Shown: in pieces, positions 9,770 to 20,922 of the stretch
Numbering within the stretch: position 1 is the stretch's first letter
How the letters are laid out: every line of letters begins with the position of its first letter
Source: Rhodanobacter sp.
GTDB taxonomy: Bacteria; Pseudomonadota; Gammaproteobacteria; Xanthomonadales; Rhodanobacteraceae
DNA: 64,000 bases
Assembly: GCA_024711345.1 (NCBI GenBank)
Contig: JANJTA010000012.1
Location: 62,001 to 126,000, forward strand
Direction: 5' to 3'
Notes under the pieces: generated by a model
The model's input: the letters and a program-made list of their open reading frames with translations, nothing else
The model's database searches: none
What the model was told of the DNA's origin: nothing
Program-made: the position numbers and the translations under genes

Positions 9770-10498
9770 ATGGCCACCCTGTTCATCGCCGACCTGCATC
9801 TGGACCCCAGCCGTCCGCAGATCACCGCACTGTTCGAGCGCTACCTGGCCGGCGACGAAGTGCGCCACGCCGACGCGCTGTACATCCTCGGCGACCTGGT
9901 CGAGGCCTGGATCGGCGACGACGACGACGCCGAACTGCCGGCGCGCATCGCCGCCGCCACCCGCGCCGTGCGCGACACCGGCGTGCCGGTGTACTTCATG
10001 GTCGGCAACCGCGATTTCCTGCTCGGCCCGGCATTCGCCGAACGCGCCGGCCTGAGTCTGCTCGACGACGCCACCGTGCATGACATCCAGGGTCGGCGCA
10101 CCTTGCTGATGCACGGCGACGTGCTGTGCACCGACGACCTCGCCTACCAGGCGGTACGCCGGCAGGTGCGCACGCCGGAGTGGCAGGCGCAGATCCTGGC
10201 GATGCCGCTGCAGGCGCGCCGCGCATTCGCCGCCAAGGCGCGCGAGGACAGCAAGGCGCACACCGGCAGCACCATCGAAAGCATCATGGACGTCAACGCG
10301 CAGGCCGTGGCCGGGGCCATGCGCAAGGCGCAGGTGAGCCGACTGATCCACGGCCACACGCATCGGCCGGCCGTGCACGACTTCCGGCTCGACGGCGCGC
10401 CGGCGCAACGGATCGTGCTGGGCGACTGGTACGAACAGGGCTCCGTGCTGCGGGTGGATCGGGCCGGGGTCGAACTGCGCGGACTGGCGGTGGCATGA
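9770..10498 (+). CDS. lpxH: UDP-2,3-diacylglucosamine diphosphatase LpxH
   Basis: A 242-residue calcineurin-like phosphoesterase of standard LpxH length. Metal-binding motifs appear in order: DLHLD, GDLVEAWIGDDD, GNRDFLLG, MHGDVLCTDD and HGHTHRP. It hydrolyses UDP-2,3-diacylglucosamine to lipid X in lipid A synthesis at the inner membrane. In several gammaproteobacteria lpxH follows a cyclophilin gene (ppiB-lpxH in E. coli), and the same order appears here with a 7-base gap, so co-transcription is likely. Confidence 0.95.
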   Translation: MATLFIADLHLDPSRPQITALFERYLAGDEVRHADALYILGDLVEAWIGDDDDAELPARIAAATRAVRDTGVPVYFMVGNRDFLLGPAFAERAGLSLLDDATVHDIQGRRTLLMHGDVLCTDDLAYQAVRRQVRTPEWQAQILAMPLQARRAFAAKAREDSKAHTGSTIESIMDVNAQAVAGAMRKAQVSRLIHGHTHRPAVHDFRLDGAPAQRIVLGDWYEQGSVLRVDRAGVELRGLAVA

Positions 10499-10552
10499 AC
10501 CGCCTCGCGCCGGCATGCACCCGTCGCCGCGCCACCGGGGCAAGGTGACCCG

Positions 10553-11377
10553 ATGTCCGGCCTCCTCGGCGATACGGCGGCTCGTGACTACTCGCGCAAG
10601 TTGCGCTTATTCAACGCCTTCGCCGAACCCGAGCTTCGCCAGGCCATCGCCAGCCTGGACGTGGCGCCGGGTGCCAGCGTGCTCGACGCGGGTTGCGGCA
10701 CCGGCGAGGTGCTGCGCTGGTTCGCCGATGCGGTAGGCCCTGACGGTACCGTGATCGGCATCGACCTGGCGTCAGCGCACGCCACTGCCGCCCGTGCGTG
10801 CGCTCCCGCCCAGGCTCTCGTGCTGCAGGCGGACCTGCTGCATGCACCGCTGCGCGCGGCCAGCTTCGACCGGGTCTGGTGCATGAACACGATCAACCAC
10901 CTGCATGACCCGGTCGCCGGCACGCAGTTGCTCGCCTCCCTGCTGCAACCCGCCGGTCGCATCGCGCTGTGCCAAAGCTCCCTGCTGCCGGACATGTACT
11001 TCGCCTGGGACGCGCGGCTCGAGCGCCTGGTCAACGAGGCGGTGCGCCAGTACTACCGCGACCGCTACGGCATCAGCGAACGCGACCTGGCGGCAGTCCG
11101 GTCCCTGGTCGGCGTGCTGCGCCGGGCGCAGCTGGGCAACGTCAGAGCGCACACGTTCGCGATCGAACGCGTATTCCCCCTGGGAGCGGCGGACGAGGCC
11201 TATCTCGCCGAGGCCATCTTCCGCGACAGCTGGGGAGCACGGTTGCAGCCGTACCTGTCCAGCGACGACTACGACGAACTCGCGCGCCTGTGCGACCCGC
11301 AGCACCCGCAGTTCGCCCTGCACCGAACGGACTTCCATTTCCTGCAGACCTTCACGGTAGTGAGCGGGGAACGGTGA
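10553..11377 (+). CDS. SAM-dependent class I methyltransferase
   Basis: A 274-residue Rossmann-fold methyltransferase. Motif I is VLDAGCGTGEVL (residues about 44-55), followed by the acidic residue of VIGIDLA and motif LLHAPLRAASFDRVWCMN. The substrate cannot be read from the sequence. The order of motifs resembles UbiE/small-molecule methyltransferases. It is the last gene of the lpxH-side strand before the repeat tract, and 54 bases separate it from lpxH. Confidence 0.8.
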   Translation: MSGLLGDTAARDYSRKLRLFNAFAEPELRQAIASLDVAPGASVLDAGCGTGEVLRWFADAVGPDGTVIGIDLASAHATAARACAPAQALVLQADLLHAPLRAASFDRVWCMNTINHLHDPVAGTQLLASLLQPAGRIALCQSSLLPDMYFAWDARLERLVNEAVRQYYRDRYGISERDLAAVRSLVGVLRRAQLGNVRAHTFAIERVFPLGAADEAYLAEAIFRDSWGARLQPYLSSDDYDELARLCDPQHPQFALHRTDFHFLQTFTVVSGER

Positions 11378-11419
11378 GGTTGGGTGGCAAGCGGCGGGTA
11401 AATCGTCTGCACACAGCCT

Positions 11420-11966
11420 TCTTCCGGCGGATGCGCAAAATGTCCCGTGCAGGCTCGACTTTGATGGACGACGCGGCGTGGCGTACGGGATGGTGAATTC
11501 CATCCCGGGATTCATCCTTGCGCGACGCAGGGTTCGCCCACCACCGCTCTCCGCCAGATACGCAAAACGCCCCTTGCGGGGCGCCCTTCGCTCGACTCCA
11601 CGTTGACGTGTCGTGAGGGATGGTGAACCCCATCCATGGGGTTCACCCCTGCGCGCTGCGCGCTCCGGGGCCAGCCTGCGGCTGTCCAAATTCGTTCCAG
11701 ACGAATTTGTCGAACCGCAAGGGTTCGTCCACCACCGCTCTCCGCCAGATACGCAAAACGCCCCTTGCGGGGCGCCCTTCGCTCGACTCCACGTTGACGT
11801 GTCGTGAGGGATGGTGAACCCCATCCATGGGGTTCACCCTTCCGCGCTACGCGCTCCAGGGCCAGCCTGCGGCTGTCCAAATTCGTTCCAGACGAATTTG
11901 TCGAACCGTAAGGGTTCGTCCACCACCGCTCTCCGCCAGATACGCAAAACGCCCCTTGCGGGGCGC
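11420..11966. repeat. 191-bp tandem repeat downstream of tRNA-Ser(GCT)
   Basis: Two near-identical full units start at 11532 and 11723, and a third, partial unit starts at 11914 and breaks off about 11966 next to the tRNA. The spacing is exactly 191 bases both times. A more degenerate copy lies upstream (about 11420-11531). Each unit holds several hairpins: CGAACC/GGTTCG, CGCCCC/GGGGCG, a 12-base arm pair around GGTGAACCCCAT, and CAAATTCGT/ACGAATTTG. Each unit also carries ctctccgccagatacgc, the reverse complement of the tRNA 3' end plus its flank, and a terminator-like hairpin on the minus strand. Frames crossing the repeat give repetitive peptides that I do not regard as genes. Confidence 0.9.
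11945..11966 (-). terminator. intrinsic terminator of tRNA-Ser
   Basis: On the minus strand, directly after the tRNA, a stem GCGCCCC-gcaa-GGGGCG is followed by TTTTG, a compact rho-independent form. The same hairpin with its TTTT recurs in each 191-bp unit, so read-through transcripts would meet terminators in series. The hairpin is nested in a longer perfect 20-base inverted repeat (11929-11948 with 11967-11986) that includes the last ten bases of the tRNA. Confidence 0.7.
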
Positions 11967-11976
11967 TTTGCGTATC

Positions 11977-12069
11977 TGGCGGAGAGAGAGGGATTCGAAC
12001 CCTCGATAAGGCTTTTGACCCTATACTCCCTTAGCAGGGGAGCCCCTTCGGCCACTCGGGCATCTCTCC
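11977..12069 (-). tRNA. tRNA-Ser (anticodon GCT)
   Basis: On the minus strand a 93-base class II tRNA with encoded CCA: acceptor GGAGAGA pairs with TCTCTCC, the discriminator is G, the D arm contains the usual GAGTGGCCGAAGGGG, the anticodon loop CTGCTAA carries GCT between CTCCC and GGGAG, the variable arm is long, and the T loop is GGTTCGAATCC. It reads AGC and AGU codons. It lies just upstream of csrA relative to the sequence map and on the same strand, the same neighbourhood as serV beside csrA in E. coli. Confidence 0.95.
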
Positions 12070-12147
12070 GGGGTTTTCTTCGCATTGCTGCGGAGCCGGC
12101 AAGGATACCGACGGACGCGGTCGAGGTAAAGCTTCAATTTCGCGGGA

Positions 12148-12351
12148 TCAGTGCTCGGTGGACTCGTCGGGCGCGCTGCCGGCGTCGTGTTCGCCCTTGA
12201 TCCGCTGATAGATCTCTTCGCGGTGAACCGCCACGGTTTTCGGCGCATTGATGCCGATGCGCACCTGGTTGCCTTTCACACCAAGAACGGTAACGGTCAC
12301 CTCGTCACCGATCATCAGGGTTTCACCGACCCTGCGGGTCAGAATCAACAT
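12148..12351 (-). CDS. csrA: carbon storage regulator CsrA/RsmA
   Basis: A 67-residue protein beginning [20 protein letters not shown] with [19 protein letters not shown] following, the full CsrA fold. The RNA-binding residues (arginine in LTRR, and VHREEI) are intact. CsrA binds GGA motifs in mRNA leaders and represses or stabilises messages controlling carbon storage, motility and biofilm. It lies between alaS (upstream) and tRNA-Ser (downstream) on one strand, a conserved order. The C-terminal tail (about residues 53-67) is acidic and variable. Confidence 0.97.
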   Translation of the reverse strand: MLILTRRVGETLMIGDEVTVTVLGVKGNQVRIGINAPKTVAVHREEIYQRIKGEHDAGSAPDESTEH

Positions 12352-12618
12352 GATTGCTACTCCATAGTGCTGTTGGTCACAGGCCTGCAGATCGACGGTG
12401 CCTCACCCCTGAGCGCCCGCCTTGCCGCAGTTCGACGATTGATCCGCCGAAGGCCCTACCGCCTTCCCGGCTCACAGCCAAAACACTCCTGAGCGTCCTG
12501 ACTGGCGACACCGCCGTTACCGGCCGTGCCGACACCGATTCGATAGTAACTGAGCCGGAATCTCCTGCGCAATGCGCCGTCATCGTCGCCAGCGTGCGTT
12601 CATTTCGGCTGAACGCGA
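12352..12618. other. csrA-alaS intergenic region
   Basis: Two hundred and sixty-seven bases between alaS and csrA. It must carry the csrA promoter and leader on the minus strand; no clear sigma-70 box or hairpin was convincing to me. Nothing else is visible. Confidence 0.4.
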
Positions 12619-15246
<2,628 letters not shown>

Positions 15247-15330
15247 GCGGATCAAACGTGGCAGGCGATAAAGGCCACGCCGCGGCCAGGCCGCCCGACC
15301 CGTCAACCCATCATCTGCGGATGACGGATT

Positions 15331-15828
15331 TCAGGAAATATCGTCGGCTTCGTCCACATCGGCGTGGGTAACACTTCGTACTGTGGCGGCGGCAAAGCCG
15401 CGGCGCAAGAGGAATTGCGCCCGGCGGGTGCGTTCGGCCGGGTCATTCGTGCCTGCGCCGCCATAGCGGCGACGCAACTGGGTGGTGGCCGAAGCGGCCC
15501 AGTCGACCTCGGCCTCGTCCAGCAGCTCGCGGATGCGCGCATCGGCCAGACCATGGCTTTTCAGTTCCACACGCAAGCGCAGCGGACCGTAACCCTGGGC
15601 GATCCGGCTGCGCAGCAGCACTTCGGCGAAGCGGTCGTCGTCCTGGTAATGCTGCTCGCCGAGCCGGTCCAGCGCAGCCGCGGCCTCGTCGCCCTCGTAG
15701 CCACCCTGACGCAGCTTGGTCTTCAACTCCTTGCGCGAGTGCTCGCGGCGCGCCAGCAGGCCCAACGCCTTGTCATAGGCGCTGCGTTTCGGCTTGTCCG
15801 GATGGTCCGCGCCGGTGCGGCGTTTCAT
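15331..15828 (-). CDS. recX: recombination regulatory protein RecX
   Basis: A 165-residue RecX with the helical repeats expected: YDKALGLLARREHSRKEL, then LGEQHYQDDDRFAEVLLRS and IAQGYGPLRLRVELKSHGL. RecX binds and caps RecA filaments and modulates SOS and recombination. The start at MKRRTGADH (15828) is preferred; an extension of 13 codons would run into the hairpin after recA. It is downstream of recA on the same strand, separated by a strong hairpin (15842-15870) that probably limits read-through. Confidence 0.92.
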   Translation of the reverse strand: MKRRTGADHPDKPKRSAYDKALGLLARREHSRKELKTKLRQGGYEGDEAAAALDRLGEQHYQDDDRFAEVLLRSRIAQGYGPLRLRVELKSHGLADARIRELLDEAEVDWAASATTQLRRRYGGAGTNDPAERTRRAQFLLRRGFAAATVRSVTHADVDEADDIS

Positions 15829-15841
15829 GGCTGCACAAACG

Positions 15842-15870
15842 GACATGGCCCGGGCGAGCCGGGCCATGTC
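15842..15870 (-). terminator. recA-recX intercistronic hairpin
   Basis: A perfect 12-base inverted repeat, GACATGGCCCGG at 15842-15853 with its complement at 15859-15870 and a 5-base loop, lies between the recA stop and the recX start. No long T run follows, so it would be a weak attenuator. In E. coli a hairpin at the same place keeps recX expression a small fraction of recA. The fit to that arrangement is inference. Confidence 0.6.
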
Positions 15871-15899
15871 TTCCGCGAGGAGCCGTCAGCGGGCACGAC

Positions 15900-16934
<1,035 letters not shown>

Positions 16935-17071
16935 CGTCTGTATTCCGGTTGGGCTGTGATTGGGGTGCATGATGCCCGGATCGGATCTCACGGGCTGCGA
17001 TCAGGTCGCGATCGCCGGCGACTGGGCCAGTATCCCACACCGGTCAAGCCGGTCTGGCGGCCGATCGCGCG

Positions 17072-17581
17072 TCATTCCGTCAGCGTTTTGCGCAGGCCGA
17101 TGAGCGCCGCCGCCACGGTCTGCCGGCGTACCGCCTCACGATCGCCCTGGAAGTGGAACAGCTGGGCGTGACCGTAGCCGCCCCGGCGCTTCCAGCCGAT
17201 CCAGACGGTACCCACCGGCTTGTCCGGGGTGCCGCCGGACGGCCCGGCAATGCCGGTCACCGCCACCGCCACGCCGGCACCGAAGCGGGCCAGCGCGCCG
17301 GATACCATCTCCAGCACGGTTTCCTCGCTGACCGCGCCGGTATGCTCCAGCGTACGCGGGTTGACCCCCAGCAGCGCCTCCTTGGCCTCGTAGCTGTAGG
17401 TCACCACGCCGGCGTCGAACCAGGCCGAGCTGCCGGGCAGGTCGGTGAGCGTCTTGGCGATCCAGCCGCCGCTGCAGGACTCGGCCGTCACCAGCATCAG
17501 CCGGCAGCGCTGCACCTCGCTGGCCACCTCGCCGGCCAGTGCCAGCAACTCGGCATCGGTAGGAACGGACGACGACTCCAT
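17072..17581 (-). CDS. pncC: CinA C-terminal family amidohydrolase (PncC-like)
   Basis: A 169-residue stand-alone CinA C-terminal domain. Diagnostic motifs are VTAESCSGGWIAKTLTDLPGSS, VTYSYEAKEALLGV, TGAVSEETV and AVTGIAGPSGGTPDKPVGTV. Such proteins deamidate nicotinamide mononucleotide in NAD recycling and sit next to recA in many proteobacteria. The start at 17581 (MESSSVPTDAELL) fits the family. The same frame is open for another 203 codons upstream without a stop; I treat that as separate (see gap entry). Confidence 0.92.
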   Translation of the reverse strand: MESSSVPTDAELLALAGEVASEVQRCRLMLVTAESCSGGWIAKTLTDLPGSSAWFDAGVVTYSYEAKEALLGVNPRTLEHTGAVSEETVLEMVSGALARFGAGVAVAVTGIAGPSGGTPDKPVGTVWIGWKRRGGYGHAQLFHFQGDREAVRRQTVAAALIGLRKTLTE

Positions 17582-18304
17582 GCGAGACTCCCGGGCTTGG
17601 ACGAAACTCTGCGCCACGCGCAGAGGCACCGTTCTACCCGTTCCGCGCGACCACGCCAAGACTTGCATTGCATGAGCCCAGACGATCTCACCAAGCACAC
17701 CCCGTTCATGCGCCAGAATGTCCGTATGGTGAACAACCCCAAGCGGGGCGCGGGTTCCGGGGCACACAGACCCATCGGATAGCCCACTTGGACGGAACTT
17801 GGACGTCAAAAACCGGTGTTTTGACCCGGGTACAACCCCCGAAACGGGGTTGGACGCCGTCCAAACATCGACTCCGTTTAGCCGTCTAAATGCCCACGCC
17901 CGAACGCACCCAAAGTTCGGCGACAGGACCATCTCAAAGCGTGAATAGCGCCACCACTTGGCCAACTCCTCAAGCGAGTCTGGGTGCTTGGAATTAACCA
18001 GCCAAAAGGTCCCGGACAAACGGACCGAGATGACGACCAGCGCTGGTCGCGACGAGAACGGAGTGAAGTGGTCCACGGGCGCGTTAGGGGGCGACGTGGC
18101 CGCCTGCACCTGAGACGGGCAAGCAATCCAGAACAGCTGGAGCGCTGATGGCGCACCACCACACCGGGAACAAGGCCCGTGGTGCGGCACGAATTGACCA
18201 GAAAAGGTTGACCGGCCGGGTGGGTCGCTAGGCCAAGTTCGGGCTAATCAGGACCTGGGCTTCGTCCAGGCCCGGGTTTCACGCTGATCGTGAGAGGAAA
18301 GACC
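17582..18304. other. gap upstream of cinA: AT-richer foreign-looking DNA with one long open frame
   Basis: This 723-base stretch is less GC-rich than its surroundings. On the minus strand, a frame starting at ATG 18190 (MPHHGPCSRCGGAPSALQL) is open for 203 codons and runs in frame straight into cinA. It has a CxxC pair near its start and a WWRYSR segment; I do not recognise it, and it has no stop of its own, so it may be a decayed gene fused by chance. The left copy of the ACTTGGACG repeat (17786-17808) is here, as is TTGGACGCCGTCCAA, an inverted pair of the same core. A small hairpin near 18255-18275 could end the exoribonuclease transcript. Confidence 0.5.
17786..17808 (+). repeat. left copy of 23-bp direct repeat bounding the metal region
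   Basis: Two ACTTGGACG-type units lie in tandem: ACTTGGACGG, then one base, then ACTTGGACGTC and A. The same 23 bases with a single A/T difference recur in the same orientation at 34066-34088, 16,280 bases away. A third unit AACTTGGACGTC is at 34034-34045. No integrase or transposase gene is visible between or beside the copies, so the mechanism is unknown. Confidence 0.75.
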
Positions 18305-18787
18305 TTACAAACCCACTATCGTGATGTAAGCGGCGCGCAATGCCTCGGCGTCCACTGCGGCGTGATGTCGGCGCGCCGCCCTCTCAGGCCTGCAGCCGAA
18401 ATAAATCTCCAGTTCACCCAGGACGTCTTGGCGTGTGACGAGCACCGGCTCCCACGCCGGCACCGCACCACTCCACGTTCCAAACCCCGTCAGAGCCCGC
18501 GCCAACTGTCTCTTGTCGATCGCCCCGTCGAAGTGGATGCGTGGGTGGTCGAAGGACGCCACGAACGCCCGTAGTTGTTCACCGAAGCTCTCATCCGAGA
18601 GCGCTGCATCACCGCCGTCCAGGAGTGGGTAGACCACCTTGCTGACGAAGGATGACGGCGCTCCGGGGCGTGGAGCCCGCTCGGCGTAGAAGCATTGGGT
18701 GGCATCCGCGCTGACCAGGGCCAAGCTGACCAGCTCGCGCACGGCATCGTTGTTCCACTCGGTGTCGAGAAAGAGAAGATCGGCCAT
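18305..18787 (-). CDS. 3'-5' exoribonuclease-like protein (DnaQ/RNase T fold)
   Basis: A 160-residue protein with the DEDD exonuclease pattern: LFLDTEWN near the N-terminus (Exo I, D-x-E), IHFDGAIDKRQL in the middle (Exo II) and RRHHAAVDAEALRAAY at the C-terminus (Exo III, HxAxxDA). The arrangement resembles the Rv2179c-type 3'-5' exoribonucleases. Substrate unknown, likely RNA. MADLLFLD at 18787 is the start; the frame is open upstream, but those residues derive from a cusF-like remnant. It is the first gene inside the left repeat of the metal region and shows no obvious link to metals. Confidence 0.75.
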   Translation of the reverse strand: MADLLFLDTEWNNDAVRELVSLALVSADATQCFYAERAPRPGAPSSFVSKVVYPLLDGGDAALSDESFGEQLRAFVASFDHPRIHFDGAIDKRQLARALTGFGTWSGAVPAWEPVLVTRQDVLGELEIYFGCRPERAARRHHAAVDAEALRAAYITIVGL

Positions 18788-18871
18788 GCTGGGCCCCAGT
18801 AGCCGCCACATATTCAGCCTGAGAGTCGCCGTCACCGTGCTGGCCATGCCAGTCGGATGCAGACGGAGCAT
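18788..18871 (-). pseudogene. 3' remnant of a second cusF-like gene
   Basis: The minus-strand translation upstream of the exoribonuclease reads LHPTGMASTVTATL, nearly the same as LHPAGMASTVTAIS at the end of the intact CusF at 20923. At DNA level about 36 bases match with three differences, including 23 identical bases gccgtcaccgtgctggccat... around 18830-18870. Nothing else of the gene remains. This points to a duplication or recombination inside the metal region. Confidence 0.55.
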
Positions 18872-19129
18872 AAGACACGGCGGCTGCCGTTATACCTGCG
18901 AGTCTCTGCCGCTGGGATCTGACTCTCTTTCATGCCGTGCATCCCATCACGCCGCCCTCGCACATCATGCTGATGGTGGCGCGATGGCCGGCTATCTCAC
19001 AAACCATTGCTACAGTCAGCCCGATAGCAGCTGTGACGCCGACAAGGCTTTATGTAAGCCGTCAGCGCCGACCACCCAATCGCGTAGTAAAGCCCGAACA
19101 GCCTGACGGGCTGGATGATTCGCCAACCG
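18872..19129. other. intergenic region, no gene seen
   Basis: Between the cusF remnant and the cysteine-rich protein gene there is no frame with recognisable content, and the base composition is mixed. It probably holds the end of the merC transcript. I see no clear terminator. Confidence 0.4.
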
Positions 19130-19345
19130 CTACCCGCAGCACGACTTCTGTTGCTGGATCGGTGGACACGGCATGCTGCCATAGGAGCAGAACACGCAGC
19201 AGTCGCCCGCTTTCGGCCGGAGCAGCTCGCCGCAACCCCCACAGTCGTAGAAGAACTGGCATGCGTCAGTCGGCATGGTCTCGGTGGCCTGATGGCCGCA
19301 ATGCGGACAGGTCAGCGTGCTCTGCAGGATGAGTTCGGCCGTCAT
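19130..19345 (-). CDS. small cysteine-rich protein (GDCCVFCSYGSxPCPPIQ family)
   Basis: A 71-residue protein with ten or more cysteines: a CPHCGH zinc ribbon at residues 13-18, CGGCGELLRP in the middle, then GDCCVFCSYGSMPCPPIQ and a CCG end. The GDCCVFCSYG motif marks a family that is found beside merC and other heavy-metal genes; its biochemical role is not known to me. It lies 70 bases downstream of merC on the same strand, so it is likely co-transcribed from the MerR-controlled promoter. Confidence 0.75.
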   Translation of the reverse strand: MTAELILQSTLTCPHCGHQATETMPTDACQFFYDCGGCGELLRPKAGDCCVFCSYGSMPCPPIQQQKSCCG

Positions 19346-19415
19346 GCGTTTCGCCGGAGAAATGAATGGGAAGTGTCGGCAGGGTTTTCGCTGCGCCCAT
19401 GTCTATCGTGTCGAT

Positions 19416-19838
19416 TCACTGGGCATCCATCGCATCGCTGGCCGTGCGGCAGGACGCGCTGCGAGGCGGCGCCAGCAGATCGCGGACTGAGACCGCCACC
19501 ATCAGCAGCAGACCCGGATAGAGGAGCCATCCGGTGCGATGGCCACTGGCCCGCATCACCCATACCGCCAGCAGCACCAGCAGCGGACCGAGCATACCGA
19601 GTACGGCACGCGGCCACTGCCGGTGACTGAGCCAGCCCAACGCATTGGCGAGCAGCGCGATGGCGGCAAACGCCGGCAACAGGATGCGAATGAACAGACC
19701 TTCATACGGACTCAGTACGCCCAGCCCGATCACTGCACCGAGACTGGCCAGGGCGGGAAAGCAATTCACGCAGGCCGCTGCCGAGACGACACTGCCGATC
19801 AGTCCGGCCTTGTCGGCCAGCCGAGTGAGCAGGGACAT
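19416..19838 (-). CDS. merC: mercury transporter MerC
   Basis: A 140-residue inner-membrane protein with four hydrophobic helices. It begins MSLLTRLADKAGLIGSVVSA, the MerC signature, with the metal-binding pair CVNC at residues 23-26 in the first helix, then YEGLFIRILLPAF and ANALGWLSHRQW. MerC imports Hg(II) to the cytoplasm. AGGAG lies upstream of the ATG. The gene is driven by the MerR-type promoter at 19874-19904. No merA reductase, merT or merP is visible, so this is a partial mer module. Confidence 0.93.
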   Translation of the reverse strand: MSLLTRLADKAGLIGSVVSAAACVNCFPALASLGAVIGLGVLSPYEGLFIRILLPAFAAIALLANALGWLSHRQWPRAVLGMLGPLLVLLAVWVMRASGHRTGWLLYPGLLLMVAVSVRDLLAPPRSASCRTASDAMDAQ

Positions 19839-19873
19839 GGGGGTTCTCCTTTCGCGCGGAATGCTGACGGTCT

Positions 19874-19904
19874 AAGCTATTCCCGTAGTCAAGTACGGAG
19901 TCAA
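19874..19904 (-). promoter_or_regulatory. MerR-type promoter/operator of merC
   Basis: Reading the minus strand, -35 TTGACT (19899-19904) and -10 TAGCTT (19874-19879) are separated by a 19-base spacer holding the dyad CCGTACTTGACTACGG (19883-19898). The 19-base spacer and the CCGTAC-N4-TACGG dyad match the Tn21/Tn501 mer operator, where MerR underwinds the DNA when it binds Hg(II). It lies between divergent merR and merC, so MerR should also repress itself here. Confidence 0.88.
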
Positions 19905-19908
19905 GTCC

Positions 19909-20316
19909 ATGCCATCCACACAGGAAACGTTTTCCATCGGCGCCTTCGCCAAGGCAGCCGGGGTCAATGTCGAAACGATCCGCTTCTACCAGCGCAAGCG
20001 CCTGCTGGCGGAGCCCGTCCGTCCGTCGGGCGGCATTCGTCGCTACGGAAACGCGGAGGTCGCGCGGGTGAAGTTCGTGAAATCCGCGCAGCGATTGGGA
20101 TTCAGCCTCGATGAGGTGGCGCAGCTACTGCGGTTGGAGGACGGCACCCATTGCACGGAAGCGGCCAGTCTGGCCGCGCTGCGGCTGGCCGATGTACGCC
20201 ACCGGCTGGCCGACCTCGCACGCATGGAGGCGGCCCTCGCTGCGCTGGTCGAGCAATGCGGCACGCGTCGGCGCAGCGTGTCCTGCCCGCTGATCGCCTC
20301 GCTGCATGCCTGCTGA
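19909..20316 (+). CDS. merR: Hg(II)-responsive transcriptional regulator MerR
   Basis: A 135-residue MerR. The winged helix is at residues 8-75 ([24 protein letters not shown]), followed by the dimerisation helix. The three Hg ligands are C82, C117 and C126, the same numbers as in Tn501 MerR, so mercury rather than copper or zinc is the expected inducer. The gene is divergent from merC with the shared operator in the 70-base gap. Confidence 0.95.
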   Translation: MPSTQETFSIGAFAKAAGVNVETIRFYQRKRLLAEPVRPSGGIRRYGNAEVARVKFVKSAQRLGFSLDEVAQLLRLEDGTHCTEAASLAALRLADVRHRLADLARMEAALAALVEQCGTRRRSVSCPLIASLHAC

Positions 20317-20450
20317 AATGGCGACAGGCAGGATGTGACAGGCATGACGCCGGTGAAGTGTATCGGCTGGGTGGTGTAACCACGCCATCGCCACTCCGCC
20401 ATGGCCCGTCGCGGAGCATGCCGCCTTGGCTGCCTCGTCGTCGCGCCCGT

Positions 20451-20792
20451 TCAGGGCATGGGCCGCGCGTGATCTGACCATTGCGCCGTGCCCTGGATCA
20501 GTTCGGCCCGCACGCAATGCGCGTCCGTGATCGACGTTACCGTGGCTTGCCCGCTCGCGGCGAAGTGTTCAATGGGCACGCCTTTGCCGGGAATCACGTA
20601 CGCCAACCTCATGACCTGCAGCCGCGTGCCGACGACGGGCAGTGGCGTAACCCGGTAGCAGATGTCCAGCTGCCGGCCGTTGACATGACCAATCCAGCCG
20701 TCGGCGTAAGTATTGGTCGCGTGCGCGATCGTGCCGAGGGTCAAGCCCGTGAATAGCAGGGCGATGCCGAGATACGCAGCGTGCGCTTTCAT
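20451..20792 (-). CDS. hypothetical secreted protein
   Basis: A 113-residue protein with a signal peptide (about residues 1-26, ending TIAHA), then a compact mature domain with cysteines at ICYRV and HCVRAE that could form a disulfide. I do not recognise the family. It is 130 bases downstream of cusF on the same strand, so it may be the last gene of the cus transcript and work in the periplasm. Confidence 0.65.
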   Translation of the reverse strand: MKAHAAYLGIALLFTGLTLGTIAHATNTYADGWIGHVNGRQLDICYRVTPLPVVGTRLQVMRLAYVIPGKGVPIEHFAASGQATVTSITDAHCVRAELIQGTAQWSDHARPMP

Positions 20793-20922
20793 CGTTGTAC
20801 TCCAAAATCATCGGACTACCGTGACAGGCGCGGCCACAAACCCCACGAGGCACGTGGCCGCACTGCCACCTCCGCCGGTCGGCCCCTGCCGGAGGCAAGC
20901 ACCGGTTGGCGGTGGTTCCCGA

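Noticed and set aside
11512..11837. small proteins encoded by frames crossing the 191-bp repeats
   Set aside because: They are repeated, lack ribosome sites and follow repeat periodicity.
16935..17071. LexA box in the recA promoter
   Set aside because: No TTAG-N6-TACTA or CTG-N10-CAG element was found.
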